Made by a program: the position numbers and the translations under genes. This document shows positions 8,551 through 20,702 of a DNA stretch of 64,000 nucleotides, piece by piece. Under the pieces are notes generated by a model. That model had not been told where the DNA came from, searched no databases, and worked only from the letters and a program-made list of their open reading frames with translations. Source of the stretch: Desulfobacterales bacterium (GTDB lineage Bacteria > Desulfobacterota > Desulfobacteria > Desulfobacterales > Desulfosarcinaceae); NCBI GenBank assembly GCA_016218685.1, contig JACRDD010000016.1, forward strand, positions 1 through 64,000, read 5' to 3'. Within the stretch, counting starts at the first letter, position 1, and each line of letters begins with the position of its first letter.

Positions 8551-9573
8551 CTATTGAGCCACGTCGATGCACACCTGATCGATGTCGGCGGTGGAAGCAT
8601 CGGACAAGGGCAGCACCGCGCGCCACACCAGGCAGTAGCGCTTTTCGTCCGGTTCCATGAAGAGCGTATCCAGATGCATGGCCGGCTTTTCGGATTTGGG
8701 CTTGCCGCTTCCGGCCCTGCGTTGGACAGTACAGGTGGGCGTGATGCCGGCCAGGTTGAAGTGAACTTCTCCCTCGGGCGTCAGGTTGAGCAGCCTGACC
8801 GGTGTGCCGGGCTTCAGATAGCTATCGACCTGCAACTCCGGATGGGCCCCGTTGAAAAAACGAGCGTCGAAGTCTTCAGGCGGCAACGGGCTGCGCTGCA
8901 TGCGCCAGGCCGCATCGTAGGTGCCGGCATAGGCGGCGCGCGGTTGCCAGGCGCGGTGATAAAAGCCGAAGCCCACCGGCCGGGGACGATCTTCCGGGGA
9001 ACGGATCAGGCAGCGGGGGTCTTCGATGCACGGCAAAGGCTTGCCGGCCAAATTTTGCTTGTTCTTGGGAGAGTACAAACCGGTGCCCACGAGGTTTTCG
9101 GCGCAGTATTCTCCGGTAACCGCATCCATGCCGCCGAAAGCCTCGCGGTAGACGATCGGCCGGCGGAGGAAGGGTCTGGCAGCCGTCATGGTATAGTGGC
9201 GACTCAGCACGCCGGCGTGGTTCCAGTAGCGCTCGCCGAAGACGACAAGGCGTTTCTCCACCGATCCTACCGTGACGGCCACCGGCACGGCGGGAGCCGG
9301 TTTGCCGTTCGGCGCGTGGGCCGTGGCGCGCAGCACGATATCGGTCCGGGGCTTGAAGGGCACGATGTCCGACTCGTAGCGCACCCCGCCGCCCAGGGCC
9401 TCATCTTCGAACAGGTCGCCATAGGCAATGGGCGTCTGATCGTCGGCCGGCTCCGAATGGCCGGATGCAAAGACAAAGGTGCCTTTGACCATCACCGTGA
9501 GCAGGTTATCGCCCTTGGGGCCGATCAGCGGCAGGGCGGCCGCATCGAAAAATGTGGCGTTTTCAACTCTCAT
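8551..9573 (-). CDS. DUF2169 family T6SS-associated protein
   Basis: A 340-residue DUF2169 protein, a family found almost only in vgrG/PAAR effector islands and thought to help effector loading. Features seen are the N-terminal strand set (LTVMVKGTFVF), the PADDQTPIAYGDLFEDE segment, the SDIVPFKPRTDIVL core, the KRLVVFGERYWN motif, and the C-terminal repeat ending WRAVLPL...IDQVCID. Its ATG directly abuts the upstream stop (TAG then ATG), indicating translational coupling with the unknown protein before it. The PAAR gene follows after about 25 bases. There is no signal peptide, so it should act in the donor cytoplasm. Confidence 0.86.
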   Translation of the reverse strand: MRVENATFFDAAALPLIGPKGDNLLTVMVKGTFVFASGHSEPADDQTPIAYGDLFEDEALGGGVRYESDIVPFKPRTDIVLRATAHAPNGKPAPAVPVAVTVGSVEKRLVVFGERYWNHAGVLSRHYTMTAARPFLRRPIVYREAFGGMDAVTGEYCAENLVGTGLYSPKNKQNLAGKPLPCIEDPRCLIRSPEDRPRPVGFGFYHRAWQPRAAYAGTYDAAWRMQRSPLPPEDFDARFFNGAHPELQVDSYLKPGTPVRLLNLTPEGEVHFNLAGITPTCTVQRRAGSGKPKSEKPAMHLDTLFMEPDEKRYCLVWRAVLPLSDASTADIDQVCIDVAQ

Positions 9574-10386
9574 CTAGACGAAATTTCCTGGCGTGGGGAT
9601 GACGGTTCCCCCGGTGACGGGACCGCTGGGCGCAACGGCCACCGGTCCGGTGCCCATGACGTTGCTCACCACCGTACTGGTTTTGAAGGTTTGAAAATGG
9701 CTGTAAAAGGATTGGGCCACAGCCTCGAAGAGGGGTTCGGCGTGTTGACCTCTTTTTTTTAGAGCCGCGGACATGGCGTTTTGAAGCGGCACTGGCGTCA
9801 GGGCGCTTTCGCCCGACGACCCGAAGGTCACCAGCGGCGCCGGGGTGTTGGGCGTGGGCGGTGCCATGGGCATGGGCGCCGCGGCAAAGGCCGGGTAGTT
9901 GAGCACACCGCTCAGCCCCTGCTGCCATTTTTGCCAGCCGTTGGAGATTGCCTCGGCGATGGCCTGGGAGTATTCCCTTTCCATTTCGGTGCCGCGCGGT
10001 GCTTTGGCCAGAATGAACGGCTGAAGCAGCGGGCCGACCACGCCGCCGGGCAGCAGCGTGCCGATGGGGCCGTTGATCGTCAGCGCCGACACCGACGCCA
10101 TGTTCATCCACTTGGCGATGGCATCGGCGAGGGCGGCGCAGATGCCGTCGATGTAGCGCGCCATGCTCTGGCCCACGGTGCGCGCCGCGCCGGTGTGATA
10201 CCGGTTCGCGGTAGGCTCGTGAAACAGATTGGTCGGTGCGTTGCTTTGGGTCTGCTGCTCGGCGGGGGTGAAGGCCCGTGGAAAGAGCGGCCCCATGTCC
10301 CGCCAGTTCACGGGCAGCTTGACGCCCTGGCCGGCGAAATTGAGCTTGGCAGTTTGGCTCAAAGCGGTTCCCAATGGTGCAGTCAT
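9574..10386 (-). CDS. Unknown vgrG-island protein
   Basis: A 270-residue protein I cannot assign to a family with confidence. It has a polar N-terminus (LPVNWRDMGPLFPRAFTP), a middle helical region with a Gly/Pro-rich turn (ALTINGPIGTLLPGGVVGPLLQPF), a Pro-rich low-complexity stretch (PMPMAPPTPNTPAP) and a Gly/Pro/Val-rich C-terminus. There is no signal peptide and no clear transmembrane helix. It sits 14 bases behind vgrG and is stop-start coupled to DUF2169, so it almost certainly belongs to the effector loading module. It could be an adaptor or a spike-associated protein. Composition matches the G/C-rich neighbours. Confidence 0.75.
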   Translation of the reverse strand: MTAPLGTALSQTAKLNFAGQGVKLPVNWRDMGPLFPRAFTPAEQQTQSNAPTNLFHEPTANRYHTGAARTVGQSMARYIDGICAALADAIAKWMNMASVSALTINGPIGTLLPGGVVGPLLQPFILAKAPRGTEMEREYSQAIAEAISNGWQKWQQGLSGVLNYPAFAAAPMPMAPPTPNTPAPLVTFGSSGESALTPVPLQNAMSAALKKRGQHAEPLFEAVAQSFYSHFQTFKTSTVVSNVMGTGPVAVAPSGPVTGGTVIPTPGNFV

Positions 10387-10400
10387 ATCACGCGGGTCCT

Positions 10401-12242
10401 TTATCCGTTCAAAATGATCTTCGCGCCCGTTATGGTCACCAGCCCCGACGCATCGATGGTGATGTTGCCATTTACTTTCAAGGTGTAGTTGGCGCTGACC
10501 TTCTGGTCGAAGTTGGCCGAGTTGATGTGCTTCTCGTTGGACTGCACCGATACCTCCCGGGTGCCACTCTTGATCGCCACGGTCTCGTTGCCGCTGGCCA
10601 CGGTCACCGATCGGTTTTGCTCGACCTTGATGACCTGATGGCGCTTGACCTCCGTGGACATGTCGTTTTCCACCACTTCGTTCTGATCCTTGGACGCGTG
10701 GGTGAAGAACTCTTCCGAACCCTTGAGGTCTTCGAAGCGGATTTCGTTGAATTTGCCGCCGCCCTCCTTGGTGGAGTTGGACTTGAGGGTGCTCTTGGTC
10801 TTTTCGGCCGGCAGATCGTAGGGCGGCAGATTCAAGCCGTGGTAAACCCGGCCGGTGACGATGGGCCGGTCCGGATCACCGTCCAGGAAGTTGACGATCA
10901 CTTCATGCCCCACGCGGGGAATATACATGCCGCCCCATTTGGCCCCGGCCCAGCTCTGGGAGACGCGAATCCAGCAGGACATGTCGCCGTCGCGCTTGCC
11001 GTTGTCGCGCCGGTCCCAATGGAACTTGACCTTGACCCGGCCGTACTTGTCGGTGTGGATCTCTTCGGCCTTGGGCCCGGTGACGATGGCGGTCTGGCTG
11101 CTGACGATCGCCGGCTTGGCCGTCCTGCGCTGGGGGCGGAACGGCGTGGCGTGGGGTATGCCGAAGAAGATATTGAAATAGGTATCTCCCGTGGCGGCGC
11201 CGGTGGTGATCTCCTGCTTTGCGTCATGGCGCACCTGGGTCAGCAGGTACTCTTTGCCGTTGAGCGCCGGGATGGGATACTCCGTGAGCGTGAACTTGAA
11301 TCCGGCGGCCAAAGCCCGGCAGTTGGATCGCCCTTGCAGGTTGCAGGTCTGGGCGTCGCTGGCCTCCATGCGGATTTTGGCCACCTGGGCGCCTTCGCCG
11401 TCGCTGGTGGCATAACCGCCCGGGTATTCGTAAATCTCGCCTTCGCTCTTGGGCTTGACGGCAGCCGTGGATTTCTGGACGGTGGTGTCGTTGTTGGGCT
11501 TTAGGAAATTATAATCCCGGGCCGAATATTTGCCGGTCGCCAGGCGACTGTTGACCTGCAAGGTCTGGATACACTCCTGGTCCATGTTGGCGCCCAGGGT
11601 TCCCTGGAAGCGCATGGACGATCCGTGGCCGGCGGCGATGGGCTTGTGCTTCTGCGGGGCGTCGGCAAATACCAGCGTGTGCTTCTTGTTGGCATGCTCG
11701 AAAAAGTAGAAGATGCCCTCGGTCTCGCACAGCCGGTTGATGAAATCCAGGTCCGACTCATTGTACTGCACGCAAAGCTCTTTGGGCTGATAGGCACCGC
11801 TGAGTTCCATGCGAAAGTCAATGGTTTGCACGACGCCCTTGGCCGACAGAGCGCCTTTGCCCAGCACCTCCTTGAGGATGTCGGGAACGGTTTTGTCCTG
11901 AAAGAGCCGGCAATCGATGCACTCCCTGAGCACCCACACGGCCGGCACCATCACGGCGCGGTACTTGCTCAAACCGTCTTTTTCGGAAGTCTCCATAGAG
12001 ACGAATTCGGAGATGATACCGTTGAAAAAGCGTTCGCCGCCACCCGAGGAGCGCACGCCCACGGTGACGTTCTTGCCGCCGAGCTGGTCGAAGGTGATGT
12101 CGTTGCGCTCCGACACCAGTTGCAGAGTAAAGTTAAAATCCTGAGAGATATATTCGGAGCCGGTGAACGATAGCACGATGAACGTGTTATCACCCAGGGG
12201 GGTGGCGATGCGGATCAAGCGGTCGGTCTGCGAAAGGGCCAT
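10401..12242 (-). CDS. vgrG: T6SS spike protein VgrG (TssI)
   Basis: A 613-residue VgrG, the trimeric needle tip of the T6SS. The N-terminal gp27-like domain is recognisable (LSFTGSEYISQDFNFTLQLVSE, LRECIDCRLFQDKTVPDIL, YNESDLDFINRLCETEGIFYFFEH). It is followed by the gp5 OB-fold (GRVKVKFHWDRR, SCWIRVSQSWAG, GMYIPRVGHEVIVNFLDGDPDRP) and the beta-helical gp5_C repeats up to the C-terminus (ITIDASGLVTITGAKI). There is no extra C-terminal catalytic domain, so it is a structural rather than evolved VgrG. GGAGAAG upstream supports the start. It heads the module with DUF2169, PAAR and RHS. Which toxin it carries is inferred from order. Confidence 0.96.
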   Translation of the reverse strand: MALSQTDRLIRIATPLGDNTFIVLSFTGSEYISQDFNFTLQLVSERNDITFDQLGGKNVTVGVRSSGGGERFFNGIISEFVSMETSEKDGLSKYRAVMVPAVWVLRECIDCRLFQDKTVPDILKEVLGKGALSAKGVVQTIDFRMELSGAYQPKELCVQYNESDLDFINRLCETEGIFYFFEHANKKHTLVFADAPQKHKPIAAGHGSSMRFQGTLGANMDQECIQTLQVNSRLATGKYSARDYNFLKPNNDTTVQKSTAAVKPKSEGEIYEYPGGYATSDGEGAQVAKIRMEASDAQTCNLQGRSNCRALAAGFKFTLTEYPIPALNGKEYLLTQVRHDAKQEITTGAATGDTYFNIFFGIPHATPFRPQRRTAKPAIVSSQTAIVTGPKAEEIHTDKYGRVKVKFHWDRRDNGKRDGDMSCWIRVSQSWAGAKWGGMYIPRVGHEVIVNFLDGDPDRPIVTGRVYHGLNLPPYDLPAEKTKSTLKSNSTKEGGGKFNEIRFEDLKGSEEFFTHASKDQNEVVENDMSTEVKRHQVIKVEQNRSVTVASGNETVAIKSGTREVSVQSNEKHINSANFDQKVSANYTLKVNGNITIDASGLVTITGAKIILNG

Positions 12243-12429
12243 GGGTTCTTCTCCATTCGCTTTAGGAGTTGTTTCGTTTAAGTTTCAACCATCGGGCACG
12301 GCGCGTGCGTCGCGCGCGCCGATCCTCGGCATGATAAACCAGTCGTTTACCGCATTATTCTATTTTTGGTTGAATCGTAGGAGGGTGAGATACAAATACA
12401 ATTCGAGCTGATTCAACTACTATGGAACT

Positions 12430-12990
12430 CTATGCGCTTTGGTTTGAGAATTTGGCCCGATACTCCATGAGCTTGATCTCAAGCCTCTGGCGCAAATATG
12501 GGCTCACCGGCCCAAGTTTATCCAGAATCAATTGGGCCTCATCGGCATATTCGCCGATCCTGCGCCCATCCCAGAAGCCTGGCGGCGGCCGCAGGTTCGC
12601 GATGCGGTCGGCCAGCTTCACCATGCCGATCTCTTTGGGCATGGCGCATATTCTTTCGAGGCTGTCCCTCATCCTTTGGTCCTTGGGCAGCGCTGCATCC
12701 TTGGTCAATGCCGCCACGCCATCCGCCACTTTTCTTCCAAACTCCTTGCACAAGGTATCGTAGTCAACGGCCGTGTCCTCAAGTACATCGTGCAAGATTG
12801 CACACTGCACCGCCAAGGTTGAATCCGAAACCGATTCATGCCGCAGCGCGATCAAGATTTCCCCTGCGACCCAGCCGATGTGCACGAGGTATGGTAAATC
12901 GCTCCCGGGCAGCTTTTGATCCTTGTGCGCTTTGGCAGCGAAGTGCCAGGCGGTGTTATACCCAATTTGCAGTTGATATGATCCGTTCAA
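12430..12990 (-). CDS. Small HD-domain (MESH1-like) alarmone hydrolase
   Basis: A 186-residue stand-alone HD-domain protein resembling MESH1/SpoT-type (p)ppGpp hydrolases. Motifs seen are AWHFAAKAHKDQK, LVHIGWVAGEI, the metal-binding HDVLEDT, and KLADRIANL with a downstream Trp/Arg-rich turn. No synthetase or TGS domain is present. The start is a TTG (12988-12990) because no ATG precedes the first conserved segment; this start is uncertain. It lies inside the effector island, between the ADP-ribosyltransferase/partner pair and vgrG. It may be a housekeeping small alarmone hydrolase that landed here, or a protective enzyme against nucleotide-alarmone toxins. The second idea is inference. Confidence 0.82.
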   Translation of the reverse strand: MNGSYQLQIGYNTAWHFAAKAHKDQKLPGSDLPYLVHIGWVAGEILIALRHESVSDSTLAVQCAILHDVLEDTAVDYDTLCKEFGRKVADGVAALTKDAALPKDQRMRDSLERICAMPKEIGMVKLADRIANLRPPPGFWDGRRIGEYADEAQLILDKLGPVSPYLRQRLEIKLMEYRAKFSNQSA

Positions 12991-13066
12991 AGCATTCGCT
13001 CTGCTATATAAAAAGAGAACATATCAGATGACATTATTCGAAGCCTTAACACTCAGGTCATACCGG

Positions 13067-13261
13067 TTACTTAGGTTCAAATTTTGGGCATAATTCTTCA
13101 CACCTTAATACCCCTAATGGTTTTCGGTCCGGATACTTCATGCAAACATAGATCTCCTTTAATTTATGTTTGCAATCTTCGCATTGAAGTTTTGAAATTT
13201 TCATTTCACCTTCTTTGGTGTATTCAAAATAGTCATTTGCTTTTCTCTGCTTGTCATTCAT
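13067..13261 (-). CDS. Small Cys-rich protein, candidate immunity to the ADP-ribosyltransferase toxin
   Basis: A 64-residue protein beginning 12 bases behind the toxin stop codon, in the same A/T-rich segment. After a charged N-terminus it has five Cys in a pattern suggesting a small metal- or disulfide-stabilised fold (LQCEDCKHKL, YVCMKY, LRCEELCPKF). A second Met (MKISKLQC) could be the true start, giving 45 residues. The Shine-Dalgarno is modest. There is no signal peptide or membrane segment, so it should be cytoplasmic. Size, position and composition make it the candidate immunity protein for the upstream toxin. I do not recognise a named family. Confidence 0.6.
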   Translation of the reverse strand: MNDKQRKANDYFEYTKEGEMKISKLQCEDCKHKLKEIYVCMKYPDRKPLGVLRCEELCPKFEPK

Positions 13262-13273
13262 ATTATCAACCCT

Positions 13274-15032
13274 TTATTGCGGTAATAAATCACATGTTAA
13301 TAACATTTTTCCGGGTGTGACTTCAGCAACCTCGGTTATTATCATTTTTTGCCCCTTATCCAACAGCAATTCGGCCTCATTAGGGTAGCAACTAATCTTT
13401 CCGAGATAAGCCCCCTTAGTCCCTTTGGGGACATTGATTTTGAGCTTGATATCACCATTAAATGAGGAGCTTTTTAAAATGCTTGTGCTCATGAATCCTT
13501 TGTCCTCAATAACCTTACCTATCATTTGTTCCTTTGGTAACGTCTTTAGCGGGCCAAGTGCACCCTTGCTAGCACCTCGATAAACAACTAAATCCTCTGG
13601 CACATCTGCCCTTTTCAAAGCTCTTGAGATATTCTCTGCGATTTCAGCATTATTCCCTGAGTATGTTTTTTCAGTCCCTCTTAAAACACCATTTATATTC
13701 TGATAGCTAGTTGCGGTATAATCAGTAATGGATTCTTTCTCTGAATGTGACAAATTATTCACCCATTCATCATAATGTTTAGTCCCCCAATTATTTGCTT
13801 CATCAATATTTGTGAACTCTTTAGGGGCATTTTTAAATCCAGATTTGTTATCGTTAGCATATCTTTTATCCGAGCTTTCAACAACATCATCACGAGTTCT
13901 AACTTTTGGTTTCTCTGGCTCCGGCATGCCTTTGTGCGAGGTTTTTCTGGATCTTTTGTTCGCCATAGAACCAACGGCTGATGCATCTATCTCCTTTTTC
14001 GGCATCTTATGCCGATGCCCCGTCCGTTTAAGCATGCCAGCAATCTTATCCAGCAGCTTGGCCGCCTTGGCCAGACGGGTGGATTTGGAAGCGATGTTGG
14101 CGGCGGCGCCGACGCCGGCGGTGACGAGAGCGAGCAGGATCGTGACCACGATGTCGGCGGCGGCCGAGGCGCCCATTTCGGTGCGCTCCAGGGGGTGGGT
14201 GGATTCCCAGTAATCGTTGGCGAAATCGTTCAACACGCCCATGGTCTGTTCGTCTTCGTACAGCGTGACGAGTGCGCTTTTGTAATACACGGCCTGGTCG
14301 TATGTTTTGACCAGGGGCTGGACGAACTTGTCGGCCTCGGCCTTGAGCGGCGCCATGTCGCCGGTGGCAAGGGATCGGGCCGTGGCGGTGGCCAGCTCGC
14401 TGGGCAGCATGGCGATCTTGCACAAGGTTTTGAAGTAGCCGGCGGCAAAGCCGGGCAGGGCCTTGACCAGGCCCACGGCGCCGCCGATGGTGGACTCCCA
14501 TAGGCCGGCACCGGCTTTCTGGCCGTAGAGTGCGGCTTTGTCGGCGTCACTCAGGGTGGCCAGCTTGGCTTCATACTGGGCGTACTTCTTGCGCTGCTCG
14601 CCGACCAGTTCATCCAGCACCACCTTGAGTTCGGCCAGGGCCCCCGTCACCTCCGGTTCGGGCTCCACGGCCACGGGCAGGACGGGGGCGGCGGTGGCGG
14701 CATCGACCTGCACGGCCCAGCCCAGGCCTGGTTCGAGGACCACCTGGTAACTGTATTGGCTCAACTGGCGGGCCGTTTCGCTGACGACCCGGCGGTCGTC
14801 CATCTTGTGGACGAAGTGCACCCGGCAATCTTCGGCCAGAAAGTAGCGCAGGCGGCCGATGACGGTTGGGTCGCCGCAGGCGATGCACTCCCGGAGCATC
14901 TGCTCGGCATCGGCCTGGAAGTCGTAGACCACCACTTCGGCGTCCAGGATCTCCTGGGGACCCCAGCACCGGTCCTGGATCAGGTAACGGCAAAGACCGT
15001 CGGTGAGATCCAGGGCGCTCTGAAGGGAATAT

Positions 15033-15049
<17 letters not shown>
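13274..15049 (-). CDS. T6SS effector with C-terminal arginine-type ADP-ribosyltransferase domain
   Basis: A 591-residue chimeric toxin. The C-terminus carries an ADP-ribosyltransferase fold (ADPRT exotoxin family) with the R-S-E signature: Arg491 in VVYRG, Ser521-Thr-Ser in GFMSTS, and Glu558-Ala-Glu560 in PNEAELLL. The E-x-E form is typical of enzymes that modify arginine. The N-terminal 350 residues are unrelated and include two hydrophobic stretches (GGAVGLVKALPGFAAGYF and DIVVTILLALVTAGVGAAAN), resembling pretoxin/translocation regions. A GTG start overlaps the clpV end by 17 bases, coupling it to the T6SS core. Base composition falls abruptly near residue 345, marking the swapped toxin tip. 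The target is unknown. Confidence 0.88.
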
Positions 15050-17785
<2,736 letters not shown>

Positions 17786-17789
<4 letters not shown>

Positions 17790-18850
17790 GCTTTCCTTTC
17801 CGATGGCGCCGCCGGAGCGGCCGCGGGCTTGCGCGTGGCTTTGACGGCCACGTCGCGCTCGTGGGGCCGATGGGGGCGCCGCAATATGGCGGTGCGGCCC
17901 AGGATAGGGGCCTGGACCCTGGAGCCGAGCCCCAGGGCCGGAATCTCTTGTCCATGGATGATCAGGCGCACGTCGAATTCGTATTCAATACCCGCCAGGA
18001 AGCCGATCAACCGCCGCAGCATCTCCAGGTTGCGGCTGCGCGGGGCGAAAGCCATGTAGCGCTCCCAGCTCAACGGGCCGATCTCCACAATGAAAAACGA
18101 GCTGGCGTCGCGCACGCTACGGCCGCACAGGGCGTCCTTTTTCAAGGTGCTGTTCTTGCGGCCCAGGCGGGTGCGGTCCTGTTCATGAATGGGGATCAGC
18201 CGCTCGACAAACTGCTCTATGCGCGCGGGCGCGCCCACCACTTGGGCCACAATGGTTTCGATGGCCGCCACCGTGGGCACGGTGCGCGATACCAGTCCGC
18301 AGAAGTGCAGCAGCCGCTTTTGGGCGTATTCGAAAAACTCCGGGTCGGCGGCATTTTCCCGCTCGGTAGCGCCGGCCAGGCTGGCTAAAACACCGGAGAC
18401 CGGGTCGGCACAATCGCCGCGATAGTTCTCGGTCAGGCGGTATTTCTTCCACGCCAGGTAGAAGAGTGAAATCAGCCGGTGGTGAAACAGGTCCAGAAAA
18501 TCGGTGAAGCAATAGTCCTTGTGGTGATTGCGCGCCAGGGCATGGGTATTGTACCAGTCGGGCAGTACCCCCTTGGGACCGATCAAGCCCATGAAGTTGA
18601 CGGTCATGTGGGGTGTAGAGCCTTTACCGTTGCCGTTCCCGTTTCCATTGGCGTTGATGCCCTGGATGTCGCTGGCCGGAAAGCTGAATCCGGGGCGAAC
18701 GTTGAAATGGACCGGGTCTTGGGAAGGGCTCAACCCTTTGCCGGGAGGCCGTCCACCGGCGAACAGCTCCAGCAGGTGCACCGCTTTGAAGAAGTTGAAG
18801 CGGTAGGCCTCTTCCTTGAGTTGTTGCTGGACGGGGTTGGTTGCCTGCAT
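17786..18850 (-). CDS. tssG: T6SS baseplate subunit TssG
   Basis: A 354-residue TssG (ImpH/VasB family), a wedge component of the cytoplasmic baseplate working with TssE, TssF and TssK. Family features are the N-terminal YRFNFFKAVHLLE, NVRPGFSFPASDI, the PHMTVNFMGLIGPKGVLPDWY motif, and the FTDFLDLFHHRLISLFYLAWKKYR signature. A short Asn/Gly repeat (NGNGNGNG) and the basic, Ala-rich C-terminal tail are variable. The 3' end overlaps clpV by four bases, and tssF lies 27 bases upstream, so translation is probably coupled within the operon. Confidence 0.96.
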
Positions 18851-18877
18851 CGTTCGGCCTATTCCTGAACTGCTATC

Positions 18878-20683
18878 TCAAATGAGTACACGATGGCCGG
18901 CCCGGGGCGGCCAGGCTTTGATAATGCCGGGGCGCTGCAAGCTCTTGACCACCAGGCGCGTAAACGAGTTGATGGATACGTACTGCCCCAGAAAGCGCTC
19001 CAGCGCGGCCGAGAAAAGATAAACGCTGGCGCCTACGAACTTGTCCTCGTTGAAGACAATGGTCACCTCGACACCCCGGCAGAACGAGCGACCGATGCGC
19101 ATGGTCTCGTGGCGGTAGTTTACCGATTCGATGGCGTCGATCTGCTGGCGCGTGATGGGCGAGTCATGGATGTCATAGAGCTTGAGCAGTTCCTTAAGGC
19201 CCTGGCCGTTGCCGGCGAGCAGCGAAAGATAGTTGAGCGACAGGTGCGAGATCAGGCGCCATTGCATGTGGCTGCCTGGCTTGGGCCGCAGGGTGGGGCT
19301 GGGTTTCATCAAACAGCCGATGCCTTCGATGGGGCACTCCCCTTCGAGATTGAAATCGCGCGCAAAGCCACCGGGCGATAGGCGCGACGGCAAGTCGCGG
19401 TTGGTGCAGGTGGTGTAAACGGTCAGGGTGGCGCATTTGGGCTGGGCACTGTTCAAGGCAGCGTCGGTGAAACTCAGCAAGGCATCCAGGCCCTGATCGC
19501 CTTTGCGCGGGGAGGTCCGGCGTTGGAGGTGCCAGTAAGCCTCTGCATCCGTCTTTTGTTCATAATGCGATAGGGAGTAAAAGGGGTGGTACGCGATGTC
19601 GCTCTGCCCGCCGTCGGTGGCGCCGACCACATCGTCGATGCTGAACACCTCGGTGGCGTTTTTATCGTTGTAGTCATGGTAGATGGGGTACTGGGAGCGT
19701 TTGTGCTCGATGCGCACCGGCAGGGCGATCTGCTGGAACAGGTTGACGGCCGGGGTGGCGTATAAGCAGAACGTGTCGTCGTCGATGAGCAGTTGATCGG
19801 CGCCGGATTGGCTTAAATAGATGTTGATTTCCAGGCTGCTGCCGGCCATTCGGCCGAGTTCTCCGGTGCCATGCAGGTCGAAATAGAGAAATTTTTCGGT
19901 AAAGGCGAAGTATTCATACAACAGGCGGTAGCCGTCGAAGGATTGCCGGGGCCAGGGCAGGAGGTTTTCGTCCCGGTCGAAACCCACCGGGATGATATTT
20001 TCCGGCGCGAGCGTGATGACATCCCGCTGGCGTCGGCCCCCTTTTTCCTCAGAGAAGGAGACGATGCGGATTTGAACCGCGTTGTTCATGATCATTTCAT
20101 AAAGCTTGAAAATGTGCTGCTGATGGCCGTTAAGATAAAAACGCAGGCTTTGTGGCCACTCGATTTTGTCCAAAGCGACCATGGGCGCCGTATTGAGCTC
20201 GATTTTGACGCCGCCCACGGCGCCGACCCCGGGATGATAGGGCAGGGTGTAGGCGGCCCGCGATACCTCCACCGGCAGCAGAAGGACATCCTGGGCGGTG
20301 GTGAAGATCAGCTTGGTGTCTTTGATGGGGGGCGATAAGAGCCGTGTGCCCCTGGCGATGGTATGCCCGGAGGGCGGGACGTTGATCAGCCGGGGCATGA
20401 ACTTGACCGTGGTCATGGAGGGCAGCGGCCGAGTGTAGTGCGGGTAGATGATCTGCAGCAGCGATTCGGTCAGCTCGGGGAAACAGTCATCGATCTTCTT
20501 TTGAATCCGTCCGGTGAGGAACGCGAACGCCTCCAGCAGCCTTTCGGTGTGCGGATCTTCGCAGCGGTCCGGTTCGAGCAGCAGGCGGCTGGCGATCTTG
20601 GGGTATTTCTCGGCGAATTGGGCACCCGATTCGCGGATGAAAGTCAACTCGCGTTCGTAGTATTCCAGCAATGGGTCATCCAT
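18878..20683 (-). CDS. tssF: T6SS baseplate subunit TssF
   Basis: A 601-residue TssF (ImpG/VasA) baseplate wedge protein. The conserved N-terminus is clear: LLEYYERELTFIRESGAQFAEKYPKIASRL, followed by DPHTERLLEAFAFLTGRIQKKIDDCFPELTESLLQIIYPHY. Further matches include the Arg/Thr-rich beta region (GTRLLSPPIKD) and the C-terminal LSLLAGNGQGLKELLKLYD plus FCRGVEVTIVFNEDKFVG stretches. Length is normal for the family and no frame disruption is seen. It sits between tssE and tssG in the usual E-F-G order. Confidence 0.96.
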   Translation of the reverse strand: MDDPLLEYYERELTFIRESGAQFAEKYPKIASRLLLEPDRCEDPHTERLLEAFAFLTGRIQKKIDDCFPELTESLLQIIYPHYTRPLPSMTTVKFMPRLINVPPSGHTIARGTRLLSPPIKDTKLIFTTAQDVLLLPVEVSRAAYTLPYHPGVGAVGGVKIELNTAPMVALDKIEWPQSLRFYLNGHQQHIFKLYEMIMNNAVQIRIVSFSEEKGGRRQRDVITLAPENIIPVGFDRDENLLPWPRQSFDGYRLLYEYFAFTEKFLYFDLHGTGELGRMAGSSLEINIYLSQSGADQLLIDDDTFCLYATPAVNLFQQIALPVRIEHKRSQYPIYHDYNDKNATEVFSIDDVVGATDGGQSDIAYHPFYSLSHYEQKTDAEAYWHLQRRTSPRKGDQGLDALLSFTDAALNSAQPKCATLTVYTTCTNRDLPSRLSPGGFARDFNLEGECPIEGIGCLMKPSPTLRPKPGSHMQWRLISHLSLNYLSLLAGNGQGLKELLKLYDIHDSPITRQQIDAIESVNYRHETMRIGRSFCRGVEVTIVFNEDKFVGASVYLFSAALERFLGQYVSINSFTRLVVKSLQRPGIIKAWPPRAGHRVLI

Positions 20684-20702
20684 GGGCGGATCGCTCCCTC
20701 AT

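Noticed and set aside
8467-12173. Long plus-strand frames opposite DUF2169, the unknown protein and vgrG
   Set aside because: Antisense shadows of well-supported genes; no ribosome sites or domains.
12300-12320. Strong G/C hairpin (9-bp stem, 3-base loop) between the HD gene and vgrG, considered as a terminator
   Set aside because: No T-run follows on either strand, so intrinsic termination is not supported; it may be an mRNA structure.
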